Source of the DNA: Pempheris klunzingeri
Lineage: Eukaryota > Chordata > Actinopteri > Acropomatiformes > Pempheridae
Length of the DNA stretch: 64,000 bases
Direction: 5' to 3'
Assembly (NCBI RefSeq): GCF_042242105.1
Contig: NC_092019.1
Span: 6,910,328 to 6,974,327, forward strand
This document shows positions 1 through 11,830 of this stretch, piece by piece (the first letter of the stretch is position 1; the number at the start of each line of letters is the position of its first letter). The translations under genes were made by a program, and so were the position numbers. Below the pieces are notes generated by a model, which saw nothing but the letters and a program-made list of their open reading frames with translations, made no database searches and had not been told where the DNA came from.

Positions 1-1190
1 CATCTCCAGGAGCTCGGCTGGCTTGGCATTTAATGTCTGGGCTTTGTGGAGTATTGAAGTCGCTTTGATCAGATTACCTTAAAAAGAAAGGAGGACAAAT
101 TACAATTTCACTATAATGTGAATAATAACAACTGGCTATTAATCTAATTTGAATGTTGCCAAAAGTTAACCTGTATGTATTCCATGAAATATGTATCCAT
201 AGATGTGTATATGTGCATTTGATCTATGACTATTCCATATAACACACTTCTGGAAATTTTAATTGAATGCAAAGCTATTCTACCTTGAGAAACCTCAAAC
301 TGAGCATGTGCTATGTGGACAAAGGCAAAGCCTTTACAGTTGGATCTCGCAAGTATAAAGTGGTCTTGGGCTTCATCAGCGTCTTCAATCCTTCAAAAGA
401 AAAAAGAAAGAAATGAGGTTATACTTTAAAAGCTGCTCTCAGAGCTTTGATGTTAAAATTCAGAGATTAAAATTCAACACTCTGCCAACCATAGCCTTTT
501 TTGGGGGGTTGAAAAGCTGCAGGCGCAGATTTTAACTGACAGAGCAAGAATAGATAGCCAGTACATCTAGGAACGGAGGCTTTTGTACGTTGGATGATGT
601 TAACATTTAATCAGTTTCATACAGAGGCAAAAATTCAGTCAATCTATATCACTAGCAATAACACACTCCACTGTGCCTGGGGCTGGGCAACAAGACAATA
701 ATATTGTTTGGCTTCTGTCCACATAATTGCAGGGTAATTGCGTCATATTTGGATGACGCGGAAATATGTTTGCCAATCAGTGTGACACCTTTAACATTAA
801 AAATTATAGGCTGAGGTTTAACTATAATTACACACTAATAAAAAAAGTAATGCTGTGATAATGATCACAATCTTACACTAAACTCACCCGCAGTTAAAAG
901 CCTACTAATGCACCCCACAAAAGGCCCAAGGCTGTAATGCAGACACAGTAGTTTCCTCCACACTCACCCCTTGAGCTCTGCATATCTAACCAGTATTCTG
1001 GCATAGCTGGTGTTTTTGCTGAATTGTCTGATTGGCAGCTTGGAGAAGATTTTAGAGTAACAGTCCTTGAGCTTATTAAGGAGGTTGATGTCTGTGTGAG
1101 GGTTTCCTCTTTTCTCCAGGTTCATCAGATATGCCCAACATGACTCCGGAGAATTTGTATGGACAACCTGGTCAAAGTTGCAGGTTTCAT
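1..1190 (-). other. ttk: TPR module copy 2 of ttk (three exons, last one cut by the window)
   Basis: Exons 1190-968 (223 nt), 390-284 (107 nt) and 77-1 (partial) repeat the same domain. It has NSPESCWAYLMNLEKRG, SYARILVRYAELKG, ARSNCKGFAFVHIAHAQFE and a final GNLIKATSILHKAQ. The first two exons have exactly the lengths and phases of their partners in copy 1, and about 40 of 75 residues of the first exon agree by eye. This points to tandem duplication of an exon block rather than chance similarity. A separate downstream gene is less likely because the preceding exon (1460-1352) splices into it in frame. Confidence 0.85.
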
Positions 1191-3645
1191 CTGCCAGGGA
1201 AAAAGAATATACCATCAAAACAGTCAAAACACAAAATGCACATTCTTGACGCAGTTCTAAAGGCTTTAACATCATGAACTCTGATTTTCTGAATTACTCA
1301 ACAAATGGCAGGTCATTCAATGTAGCATACTGTCAAGTTTTTACACAGTACCTTCCATTCTTGAGCTGTCCCTTGTGTCATGTGTGTGAAGGAGTGTGGT
1401 GGTGGAGTCCACGGCTCCCTGGTCCACCCAGGGGCAATGCTCTGGGCTGACAGCTGGTGGCTGAGAACACAGCAACATAATAGAAAGATATTACACTTGA
1501 AGAAAACATCTGTGATTAGCAGCACACTGACAATGAAACCCAGTGAATGTTGCTGTAGGTCGCTTATACTCACTTGAACATCTCCATGGACAGGATTTTT
1601 CTTTGCGGATGATAGCCCAAATACTGGGTTCATGTTTGAACCAGATGTTTGCCTGAGACAGAATTAAATCAAATGTCAATAAAGCTTGAAATGATTTATT
1701 GTCCAATTAATTTAGGTGCTCATCAACGATGTAACATTATATTTCATACATTACACTGATGTCATGATTCAATACATTTTCAAGGGTGTGCCCTGTGCTT
1801 TCTCAGAAGTATGCATAACAAAAGAGCAGCGCTTTAGAATATAGGTCAAGAAAGTAGATCATTTTCTGCTGAGTAAACAGCACTGCATGTTCAACAAAAT
1901 GGGCTCCAACTATTTTTTTACATCAAACCACCTATGTGTTCTCCACTATGGCTTTATAAGATGCCACTTCAGTGTAAATATGTATGTATGTATCAGTGAT
2001 GCTAACCTATCATTACCTATCAACAATGTAATATTTAATCTGGCAAGAAAAAAAAAACAATAACCTGGACAAAGTGCTGTGGAAGGATGCATCACTTCTC
2101 TTTGAGGGCTTCCCATTATTGTAATCGTCGTAATCATCATCCTTTTCTGGGATAGAGAAAGGTACTACGGGAACTCTCCCCGGCTGGAATACAAGAAGGT
2201 CAGAACATAACTTCAAAACTTCAAGGACTATTTGGAAATTAATTTTCTGCAATTTAAAAACACACACCACAATTAGGTTAAATGTAACTCTTACCACGCC
2301 AACTGCTCTCTTGCGTTGAGATGCAGATCTCCAGCCTGGCAGCTGGTCATCTGATGATCCACAGAGGAGCTCTGTCCTGCAGGCCAGAGATCAACACAAG
2401 ATGTAACCTTCCCGAATCAAACGCAGGCCTTATTAAACCTTGAAAGTGGTCATTCTTATGCATTCTTACCCTGAACCAAAAATACTGGAGAGCTGCAATT
2501 CGCCTGTCCCATCTGATATTCTGCTCACTTTCTGGAATGCAGAGCCCTTTTTGACAGAATCCTGCACATTACTGTTCGACACTACTGGCAGAAAGTAAGC
2601 ACAGAAAGATATGAAAATTACACAATAATAAGTTAATATATCATATGATAATAATGCAACAGTAAACGGATTTTCTGAATTACTGTACACCAATCAAGTA
2701 ATCTAACCATACAAAGTCATCGAAGAAAACATGAATAAACACTCACGTGATACATTTTCTTTATCTTCTGACCAGAGAAGCTGCGTTTTCCCTGTCTGCA
2801 TGCTTTGCAAGGCAGCCTCCAGCAGCTCTATTGGTTTGGCACCCAATTCAATGGCATTCTGCAATATGTGAATGCCTCTCTTTGTGTTGCCTGCAGACAT
2901 GATATAGCAGACACTAAAATAGCCCAGATAACATGTCATGAGGATGTGTTTATATGGACAAGAACAAAAAGCACACCTCTCTACCTTGAGTATGCTCAAA
3001 CTTTGCATATGCAATGTGAACAAATGCAAAGTCCTGGCAGTGAGATCTTGCCACGTTGAAGTTTGCTTCTGCCTCATTTACATCTTGAATTCTAATCAAA
3101 GAAAAACAGGAAAAACACACTAAATGTCATATCAAAACGATTTATTTAATCCAGCCTACTCAGGCTACTGATGAGTACAGAATTAAAACTAGAATGATGA
3201 CAAAGGTCTTTGATATACAATAAATGACTTATATTACTCACGCTTTTAGCTCTGCAAACCGTACCAACATCCTGGCATAGCTCTCGTTATTACAATGTTT
3301 CCCCAGTGGCATGTTGGAGAACACTCTGGTGTAAAAGTCAATAAGTCTGGTGAGGTGGTTTCGATCCAGGTGAGGGTCTCCTTTCTTCTCCAGGTCCGTC
3401 AAATAGGAGAGGCATGATTCAGGTGAGTTTGAGCCAATAACCTGGTTAATGTTGTCCGTGTCATCTGTAACAAGTGCAAGGTGTTATGATGGGCATGTGG
3501 ATACTAAAGCATATGGATCTTACAATGACATGACAGAACTACTGGGTGTACGGTTACCTTCATTAAAATACTTTCTCATTTTGTTGAGCTTTTGATAAAG
3601 CATGGCAAGCTGCTGCTTTCTGTCCGTGTGCTCTTCTTCCTCCAT
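1..3645 (-). CDS. ttk: TTK/Mps1 spindle-checkpoint kinase, N-terminal part with two TPR modules (partial)
   Basis: TTK (Mps1) is the dual-specificity kinase that starts the spindle assembly checkpoint at kinetochores; its N-terminal TPR module contributes to kinetochore targeting. The ATG is at 3645-3643, right after a splice acceptor. Coding exons read on the minus strand are 3645-3558, 3464-3242, 3091-2985, 2890-2747, 2584-2470, 2376-2295, 2183-2065, 1652-1574, 1460-1352, 1190-968, 390-284 and 77-1. All phases agree and give 491 codons without a stop. The protein starts MEEEEHTDRK; the first TPR has SYARMLVRFAELKA then FAFVHIAYAKFE, matching TTK SFARIQVRFAELKA and FAFVHISFAQFE. A linker with GRVPV, as in human TTK, follows, and then a second full TPR module. 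The kinase domain must lie beyond position 1. Identity as ttk is secure by motif; that both modules sit in one mRNA is inferred from phase. Confidence 0.9.
2747..3464 (-). other. ttk: TPR module copy 1 of ttk (three exons)
   Basis: Exons 3464-3242 (223 nt), 3091-2985 (107 nt) and 2890-2747 (144 nt) encode the canonical Mps1 TPR fold. It runs from NSPESCLSYLTDLEKKG through SYARMLVRFAELKA, then the helix pair around ARSHCQDFAFVHIAYAKFE, then GNTKRGIHILQNAIELGAKP and a tail QLLWSEDKENVS that resembles the human QLLSEEEKKNLS. This copy follows the start exon directly, as the TPR does in human TTK. Confidence 0.9.
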
Positions 3646-4168
3646 CTGAAATTGAGAGGTGGATGTGAGCCTAAATAAGGTTTCATTTTGATTTCTTACT
3701 TGTCATGGCAATGAGCATTAATGATACACATGACCTCAGATCTTTTAAAGTCCTTGCAAGATACTATTCCGATCTGGTAACGTTATATGTGACATTTAAC
3801 ATACCATCAAGGATACGGCGTTAACAAAACTACAAATATTCAACAGTTTGTGACTTGTTTGTTCATCTTTCGCCTCTGACATAAAGTACTGATATGAAGT
3901 TATTCGGTGTTGTGCGTTATATTAGAAGCAAGAACTAATAAAACACTGTTCTTCCTTTACAAAATAATTTACTCTTTCGTGTTTACAATCTGGGTTAGCT
4001 CGATTAGCTAGCTAACGTTAGCAGATGTGTTGTTAACGGTGTTGTTATCGATAACTGTCAACGAACTGGTTCCCCATTGGCTCACGCAAACCGACGCTAA
4101 GTTAAACCTCTGTAAAAGCGTTTTCAATACAAATTAAAACAGGATAATGCTATTAAAAAAGGTCTCAC

Positions 4169-4300
4169 CGTGTATTCGCTGTCATAAATCCCTTTTCATT
4201 TATGGGGCAGGAAAAGGGCTCGACTTCAACTGCCAGTTTTCAAATATGCCACTTCCGCCCAAGTCGTGTGTTGATTGGATAGTTTGTAGTGACGACAGTG
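4169..4300 (-). promoter_or_regulatory. ttk: ttk 5' noncoding exon and cell-cycle-type promoter
   Basis: A consensus donor on the minus strand at 4168-4167 closes a probable untranslated first exon starting near 4,230. Upstream in the ttk direction are TTTGAA (plus positions 4239-4244, a CHR-like element), CGGAAGT (an ETS-type site near 4251-4257) and a CCAAT box (ATTGG on plus at 4274-4278). CCAAT plus CHR is the known layout of DREAM/MuvB-regulated G2/M genes, a class that includes mammalian TTK. The transcription start is inferred. Confidence 0.55.
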
Positions 4301-4870
4301 TGACGACAAACTAGCCTCCAGTAATGAAGACAACGTTCAACATTTAATTTTTGGGGAGGTAAATTCCCCCGGTAGAGAAATAAAGTGCAGAAAAAAAGCA
4401 TACTGCATGGACAGAAGGCATCCTTAAGTCTGTTCTTCCGTTGTCTTGATGCGCCTTCTCACTGTGCAGTGACAACAAATACGTGCTATTGCATGCCAAG
4501 TAAGTTTTCACATTGCAATGGAACAGCCTTGGTATATTACCAAGAAACATAAATATACAATATAAAAATGCAAAACATACACACATATTGTTTGCAAATA
4601 CATATCTACAATACAGAATATATTCGAAAGAAAGAAATACAATAAAAAATGTGCAATATCTGTTTTTTTTAAACAGAAAAGAATCAGATAAGCAGTTAGC
4701 AGTGTCTATACATTCAGAAGTCCAATAGTCCAATATTCTACAGATAAGTCAAATATCGCACACATACTTCAATACTTATAAATATCTATAAAAATGTTAT
4801 AGACCATTTATCGTCCTTGTATTGCAGACTAAAATGCTGTTTAAAACAGGAGTTACCGTGGGTATAATAC
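4301..4870. other. ttk-ebag9 divergent spacer
   Basis: AT-rich DNA between the two head-to-head genes. Short reading frames occur on both strands, but none has recognisable protein character or splice context. I see no RNA gene or full transposon here. Confidence 0.5.
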
Positions 4871-5271
4871 ATTCATGAATTAAACTGTGGGAATAACAAG
4901 TATTCGGGCTCGCTCTGTTTTCCGACGGTCCGTGAACGCTGCAGGACCACGCAGCACTTCCCTGTTCCTGCTCCTCCCAGCTCAAAGATGGCAGCCACGG
5001 GACAGAGATGAGAGACGACACCAATTTAGGAGTTTTGTCATGAAACCACATTGGTTTGTACAGCTCTTATACGCGTCGTTTTGACATGACAACGGTATAA
5101 TTTGTCAGCGCTAATGTGTCGTCCTGCGGAGACAATTAAAGGATTCAGAAGTATCATGTTTTCTTGTGGGCTAAGCTAGCAAGCAGCGGTTAGCAAATAA
5201 ATGAACTTGTCTCTTCTGCCACACAAGAAGAAAGCAGCTGCTCTGCATACGGTGTATTGACATCTTGAAAG
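4871..5271 (+). promoter_or_regulatory. ebag9: ebag9 promoter and 5' noncoding exon
   Basis: A moderately GC- and CpG-rich block holds an AAGATGGC YY1-type site at 4985-4992, a motif often found at vertebrate transcription starts. The untranslated first exon ends at a consensus donor (AAAG, then gtgagt) after 5271 and splices to the acceptor before 5655. The exact transcription start cannot be read from sequence; about 4,950 to 5,100 is my estimate. Confidence 0.5.
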
Positions 5272-5666
5272 GTGAGTATCTATTTGTGTGATGGCTAAGA
5301 CCAAATGTAACTTGAAGACATAATTTGGTTGCGTTCATTTAGCATAAATATTAGTATAGCAGGCATGATATTTAACGTTATCCTTTGCTCTTTGTTTTTG
5401 TTCATTGCTGAAGATAGCGAATCAAAGGTTATGAATGATATGAATTGTTGTTGGTACATAATGTTCATAACGTTATACGCCAATATAATACTATCTTTTG
5501 GCTAACTATTGTCGATTGCATGCTACTCTGTATAAATATTAGTCCACTGGAGGCTTGCTTTACTACAGATCCTTGTGCTTTGGACCAAAATAAGACACAT
5601 ATGTGCATCATTGGAAATCTAAATGCTAATATTGTGTCTTTTCTTTCTCACCAGCTCAATCCCACC

Positions 5667-8600
5667 ATGGCCATCACTCAGTTCCGTCTTTTCAAGATCT
5701 GCACATGTCTAGCCAGCTTACTTTCTTTCTTTAAAAGGTTGATATGCAGGTGAGCAAGACCGAACGCAGAACAAGATGTAATGTCCAGTACCCTGATACG
5801 TATCATTCTCTTTTAAACACATGTGGGAATGACCTAGCCCAGTACCTTTGACTGGTAAAATCTGTACACATCGGATGCACTGCAAAATAGGTAGTTTCTA
5901 TAAATGAAGTTGAATTTCACCCTCACTACTGCCCACCATGGTATATTTTCTGGTAGATGGAGGATAAACCAGATGATTGCGTGGTAGATCACATGCATAC
6001 TGATTTACCACCAAAGGGTCTCAATTCATGTTCCAGGGTGGGTCCATCTATAACGATAGAAGAATATTAATGAGGTAGACTTTAAATCCCTGTCAGCAGA
6101 TTAATCTCTTTACACTTAAGAGATCTGACATTAGTGTTTGATAACAATCTTCTATAAGTTGCTACTATTTACAATGTTAAATTAGTTCCTTTTGTTATTT
6201 TATATTATTTATTCTATCATTCTGCAGGAGCGGAAGGGGCCGCAAGCTCAGTGGTGATCAAATAACTCTCCCGACAACAGTGGATTTTTCATCATCAGCA
6301 CCAAAAAAGGTCAGTGTTTCATCAATCAACATCAACTTGGCTAAAAAGTTCAGACCTCAGGGTTAATATTTGAAAAGACAAACTACAGACATAATCATTG
6401 GACAAAAATTCTAAACTTGTTCATACAAATAAATATAAATTTGACGTCAATTAGTGTTTTATTGTCTTGTCTGCGCAGCCGGAGATTGAAGAATGGAGCT
6501 CTTGGGATGAAGATGGTCCTACAAGCATTAAGATTGAAGGTGGCAACGGAAATGTTTCTCCTTCACCCAACGATGTAGATGAAGAGCCCGACTATTTCAA
6601 AGACATGGCTCCCACCATCAGGAAAACACAGAAGGTATGTTCACAGACTGTGCTGCTGATCCAATATTACCAGGCAGGTGCAACATTAATGACAAGCATG
6701 AATGTGTTGTCACAGCTTTTCACCAGGACAGGAAGTAGTGGTAAGCTTTCTAGTAATGCAGGGTTTCTCCCAGGAAATTATTTTCCACTGTAGTATACCA
6801 CTCAATATGGGATTGTGATTAACTTTATGTCGATAACGATGATAAACTTTGGACACGTCTACTCGATATGGATAGATCATAACAGCAGAAATAAGAGCCA
6901 TCAAAGCAGCATTTAAAGTGAGCTCATGTTATCCTCCAAACACAAATGTCAATTACCATCACCACCACCACTCGATTACATTACTGCAAACTTTAACCAT
7001 TGTGTTAAATACAGTTTTACTGCTGCTGTTATAGTGATAATCTTAATACAGATGAAGACAAAAAGAAGCAGCGACTGATTTGAGTGAAATCCCTTGGGCC
7101 ATGACTCCAGCCATTTTCAGTGGCGTAACAGAAAATGGCATATTGGTCATAAGATTATGATGTTTGCTGCAACTTCAGCAACAAGCTTTGACACAACACT
7201 CCACTTGTAGCAGCTCCATTCTCTTTGCCTTCAGAGCTAATAGGCTATTACTTGTGACATGTAACCAATCAGAGCTGTGCTGTGAGCGGGACACTGAGCG
7301 AGACTACAGACAGTGCTACAGACAGAGAGAGGCGGCTGCATTCGTGCTCAAGTAGCACAAGTAATTTAACATTAACCTTATCAAGACACCCTTTAAACTG
7401 GCAGCATTGTTACAGTTTGTATCATGATAAATATTGATATTGATCAATATGAAGAAGAAATGTAGTGATCGTAATTTTAATTTTTTCCCTACTTCACACA
7501 TCTTGTGTTCAATTTCGTTGGGAGATGACGGCACAAACAGTCATCGCAATCTTTCACTCTGGCATTTACTGTTTCATACATATAGTGCAGCCCTTCTTCC
7601 TAAAGGTTAATGTTTTACTACATAGAAATGTATAAATGTTTCAGATGAGGTCTCACACCTCACTTGTAAAACACTGAAACTATAACGTACACTTTGTATC
7701 TTGTTAACTACCAAGCTCGTCACCAGCATAACCAAGAGTCAGATGGTTTTTTCTGTAGAATTAAGTAAGCTTTCAATGCCAGGAAGTTAACCAGGAGGAC
7801 AGAACCAAACATGCAACATTGTGTTAATAAGCTTCCAGTATTTGTTCAAAACATGCCTCTGGTCATTCCCTGTAGTGGACACATAAAGTGCATGTTGATG
7901 AGATGGCAAATAACACATTTTCCAAAATGTCAGTCATTGAACAGTGTCAATAAACAAGTAAATGGTAAAAGAAAATTCAGAAGATTTTGCACTTACCTTC
8001 AAACATCATCAAACACAACATCATCAAAATAATGAGATTGTAATGTGTCACAAAGTTCTGCAGTTTAGGTTTTAGCTCCGGTCTCTTTCTGGTTTCCATG
8101 ATGCAGATAGTGCTGAAGAAAAGGGAGCCTTTGAACTACCCGGTGCCTGATGGCTCAGCAGGTTTCTCCAGCAGATTGGCAGCCTCTCAGGATATGATGA
8201 CCTTCAGTCCACCTTCAGTGAGTTTTATACCAGCAAGTTTTCTGTTTTGTTTTTTTTTGTTGTTGCTGTAAAAGTTTAGGACAAAGCAGAGTTTCTGTTG
8301 TAGGATGGAACGAAACTTGAAAGCAGCTTAGTCCAAATACACGGCCATACATTTACACAGTAATGTCACCTACTAAATGTGTGTGTGAAAAATCAACTTA
8401 TTACAAAGCAAACCCTGAAAGCAACGGCTGGAAAGTGGGAAAGATTGAAACAATGTGTCAGGACCCCAGTTTTTGTTTTGCATATCTAGACTATTTTTGT
8501 GTTTTTACACTCTGTATGTTACTTTGCAAATGCAGATTTATCAGGTGTTGTTCAAAGATATTAATTTGTGGGAAAGGAACATTTGTTGAAATTAGGCTAG

Positions 8601-9516
8601 CATTGAAAAGCAGAAGACAAGATTTGAATGTAAGATCACCCCCATTTTTGTCTGTCAAAATGACCAAGAAAGCTAAAGGAAATGCCAAATATAATTGTCT
8701 AGGGAAGACAATTATGGCTCAGAAATCTAATAACCATAGTAGTATCCTCTAAGTATTGTAAACTATCCTTTTGTACAGGCTGAACTGGGAGAAATGGACA
8801 ACTGGCAGGAGGACACAAATGCCTGGGAGGACGAGTCTGAGGCTGCCTGGGAGGCAGAGGAGGTGCTCAGGTAATTCTTCAAGAACGCCTTTCTGTGCCT
8901 ACATATGGCACATAGATCTGCACTACCAGTTTGTTGGGATTTTTCATTTCATCATAATGATGCAGCAGGCAGCTAAAAGAGTTACAGAAACAAGTGCATA
9001 CGTTTGAAACCTTTTAGGCTCAAGGACACGTTTGAACTGTAGAGGATTCTCATATAAATCAGTGGCAAACATATGGTGTCAGTATCAGTGTAACATTATG
9101 AAAACAGATTTTGTTGAAAGGAAGACACTTAAAATAGGCCTCCTGGTCACCTTACTAAATATGAAAATGTTTTCCGTATATATTTGCACATGTAAATAGC
9201 TCACTTTGATTTTTTTTCTCTTTGAGGAGTAATTCACACAACGACCAGCAGGTGACAGTGTATGCCTTTATTACAACACAAAAGATTAAGGAACAAAATT
9301 TTTGTTTTCCTCCATTCCCAGCTGACCTAGCTTCCACTGATGTGTGCTGTAAAGACATTGCTTGCAACTGTATGCTTGTTTTGCCTTTTGTTTAACAGAC
9401 AACAGAAGATGGCTGAGAGAGAAAAACGGTCCATGGAGCAGCAAAGGAAGAAGATGGAGAAAGAGATTCAGCGGATGATGAAGAAGGAGCAGAAGATTGC
9501 CATCAAGCTCTCGTAA
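5667..9516 (+). CDS. ebag9: EBAG9 / RCAS1 vesicle-traffic modulator, complete
   Basis: EBAG9 (estrogen receptor-binding fragment-associated antigen 9, RCAS1) is a Golgi-anchored tail-like protein that restrains regulated secretion, reported to act through Snapin and SNAP proteins. Coding exons are 5667-5749, 6228-6309, 6479-6634, 8107-8217, 8779-8870 and 9399-9516. Together they give 213 residues, the same length as human. The start MAITQFRLFK and the block RSGRGRKLSGDQITLPTTVD are essentially those of the family. Residues about 7 to 27 form the cysteine-containing hydrophobic anchor. EEWSSWDEDGPTSIKIEGGN, EPDYFKDMAPTIRKTQK and a C-terminal charged coiled coil (about 165 to 210) ending AIKLS follow. 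The first ATG lies in a Kozak-like ccaccATGG. Every intron is GT-AG and the phases close. It diverges from ttk and converges on sybu. Confidence 0.97.
6750..7600. mobile_element. possible decayed hAT-like element in ebag9 intron
   Basis: The right side ends in GTGCAGCCCT at 7585-7594, preceded by repeated ATTGATATTGATCA-type text and an ATCGCAATC block. These recall the widespread teleost elements that begin AGGGCTGCAC. I cannot find a convincing matching left end, so the left boundary is only a guess. Confidence 0.3.
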
Positions 9517-10125
9517 CATTTTTAGAAATGCTCAATTTTGAGCCAAAGGGATCGAGGGGGGGGCAAAGACACTAAATCATTCATTACTCTGTCCTAAAAG
9601 TCATCAAACCGACCAGGATTACCGCCCTACGTTACTTATCTGTTAGAAAACTGTCCTCCTTCTCCGCCCTGTTTCCACCAGCAGCCATTTTAGTCCGTTT
9701 TCCAGCTGCAGCATTGTAAAATGCATAATTCTAGAGGGCAGATAACACACCTGGTGTATTCACTGTTCATGTGGCAAGGTCATTTTGGTCTCCAAGGGAG
9801 AGCTGTATTTATACAACCCAGTTCATCTTAGGTTAAAGGTTAGATGCAGCATTAGAATGCTCCCTTTAGATTCAGATTAAATCTGTCAGGTAGTGTAGAA
9901 AAATGTTCTATTTTGGTTTTTCCCAGGAACATTTGTAAATAAATAGGTATCTGTGCTACCTTCTCAAGCTCAAGCAGGGAGTACAATTCCTTTTTTTTTT
10001 TCTTATTTATAACCTCACAGGACAAAGGAGTATAATTAATTTTAAGCATCACTGTATACCAGTGACTTCCCTGGGTTTGCTTTATTAATGTGTTTTTATA
10101 TTTATGCCTTTCATTGTCTGAAAAC

Positions 10126-10165
<40 letters not shown>

Positions 10166-11303
10166 CTAATGAATGATATTTCACATTTTCTCCCTGTGCT
10201 GTGTAGCCATTAGTACACTGGAAACCTGATCTTCAATAGGAGTATGGATAAATGACCATAGACTAGAATCTAGCCCAACCATAAGTCTTAGCTGTGGGTT
10301 CCTATGGTAATCTCATGGCTACTGATCTGCCATTCATTCTCCTCCTTTGTGTCAGCTTTTGATATTGAAGGAAAATATTCAGTGATCATGACATTGATGT
10401 TTTTTTTTCCTACGTGAGGGAATGTTACTTTGCTATTAAATAGTTGATGCACTCACTGCACAGACATTGCCCTTATAAAACATGGATCACATCACAGTGT
10501 AATGTTAGACTGGTTAACCTGGCTGATGAGATGATGAAAAATAAATCCTTGCTTCTTTTCTCCTCTGAAAATGTAAGGCTAACGTTTGGAGCTAATGGTT
10601 TTGACTGAGCATCCTGTTTTGCATCATTATAATGAAATTACCAGCCAGTGCTGGAAAAATTGGTACCAGTGCCAATAGGCAAGCTGTTGCTATGGAAACG
10701 CTGGCAGGTAAAGAAAGTCTATTATAGATTAAAGTGTGCAGACATGATACGATGTGTGTCCGGTCTATGACGTCTGATAAATGGCTTGAGTGGAGGTGAG
10801 GAATGCAAATTTCCAGACTGAATTTTACAATTGGAAAAGCTTTGCAAACTGTTTGACGCTTCTAACGAAATACTGTGTTCATGCTGGCTAGCAATGATTT
10901 ATTGTCCCACTTAGAGGTGCGAATTCTGTTAACTTAAACGAAAAAAATTACTGGTGCATGATCAAGTTTAAGAGGTTAATTGAAAGCAGGTGTTACTTTT
11001 AAGGGAATCCAGCAAACTATCTGGATTTTTCATGTTTTCTTTGGAAATGCTCTTTTCCCACATTCTTCATTGAGAAAAGCTGCATGTTGTTCTGTTTTCA
11101 TTATTTTGCACATTTGAATTTTCCAAAAATGAATCACTGAGAAGCTTTTGTTTCACACCCGTTTTTGCTCATCGATGTGTAAGACTTCATGTTATAAGAA
11201 TTGTGATGTTTGAGCACTGATGGGTCAACGAGCTCCATCAATCATCAAAAGGTTTGGCAGATTGAATGCCTGCTGTAATCGTCTTACACAGGTTTTTAAT
11301 AAA
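9517..11303 (+). other. ebag9: ebag9 3' untranslated region (probable)
   Basis: AATAAA poly(A) signals lie at 9938-9943, 10540-10545 and 11298-11303, so short and long 3' ends are both possible. The stretch contains a 37-base T run but no coding potential. Which signal is used cannot be decided from sequence. Confidence 0.45.
10129..10165. repeat. poly(T) run, 37 bases
   Basis: An uninterrupted T homopolymer in the presumed ebag9 3' UTR. It could be the reverse-oriented tail of an old retroposon, but no body is visible next to it. Confidence 0.9.
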
Positions 11304-11434
11304 ATGGTTTGATTCATACCTCTAGAGGTGAATAACTTTTGTTATGAGTCTGGTGCCTGTTGTGTAATGTGCGAAACGCTCTCTGAAGTGTTGTAGTAGA
11401 GATATGTCTTATCTTAAAAACTGTTTAGGTGAGG

Positions 11435-11830
11435 TGCCATGACATTTTATACACCCATTCACGTTCCCCAGAGGATGAAACAATGACTCTATTCATCCTC
11501 CGAGTGTTCATCCAGTGGCACCAGAAGGTTGATATGTGTGGGTGAGTGAAATACCTCAACATTTATTGCCATGAAGTTTGGTAAAGACGTTCATTGTAAC
11601 TTTGGTGATCTTTGCTTTTATTAGGTTGAAATCTGTGCAGTACTTTTATATAACCAGCCACCTGCAAACCCATGACATCCCCTTTAGCCTCAGCTCTAAA
11701 TTATTATGAAGTATTAGCATGTTGAGCTAAGATGAGGAACATGGTAACCATACCTACCAAGCATGCAGATGTTAGCATTTAGCCTGAAGCGTCAATGTCA
11801 AGTACAGCCTCACTGAGCTGCTAAAACAGG
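11435..11830 (+). repeat. teleost interspersed repeat ('TTAGCATGTT...GTACAGCCTCAC' family)
   Basis: Recognised by its text. It has a CACGTTCCCCAGAGGATGAA block, then GAAATACCTCAACA, ATTGCCATGAAGTTTGGTA, AACTTTGGTGATC, ATTAGCATGTTGAGCTAAGA and finally AAGTACAGCCTCACTGAGC. This is a very common non-coding dispersed sequence in spiny-rayed fishes. It is moderately diverged and carries no reading frame. It lies between the ebag9 and sybu 3' ends. Confidence 0.75.

Noticed and set aside
1..1190. The second TPR block as a separate Bub1/BubR1-type gene
   Set aside because: The residues match the TTK type (SYARILVRYAELK, FAFVHIAHAQFE), the exon lengths equal those of copy 1, and the preceding exon joins in frame.
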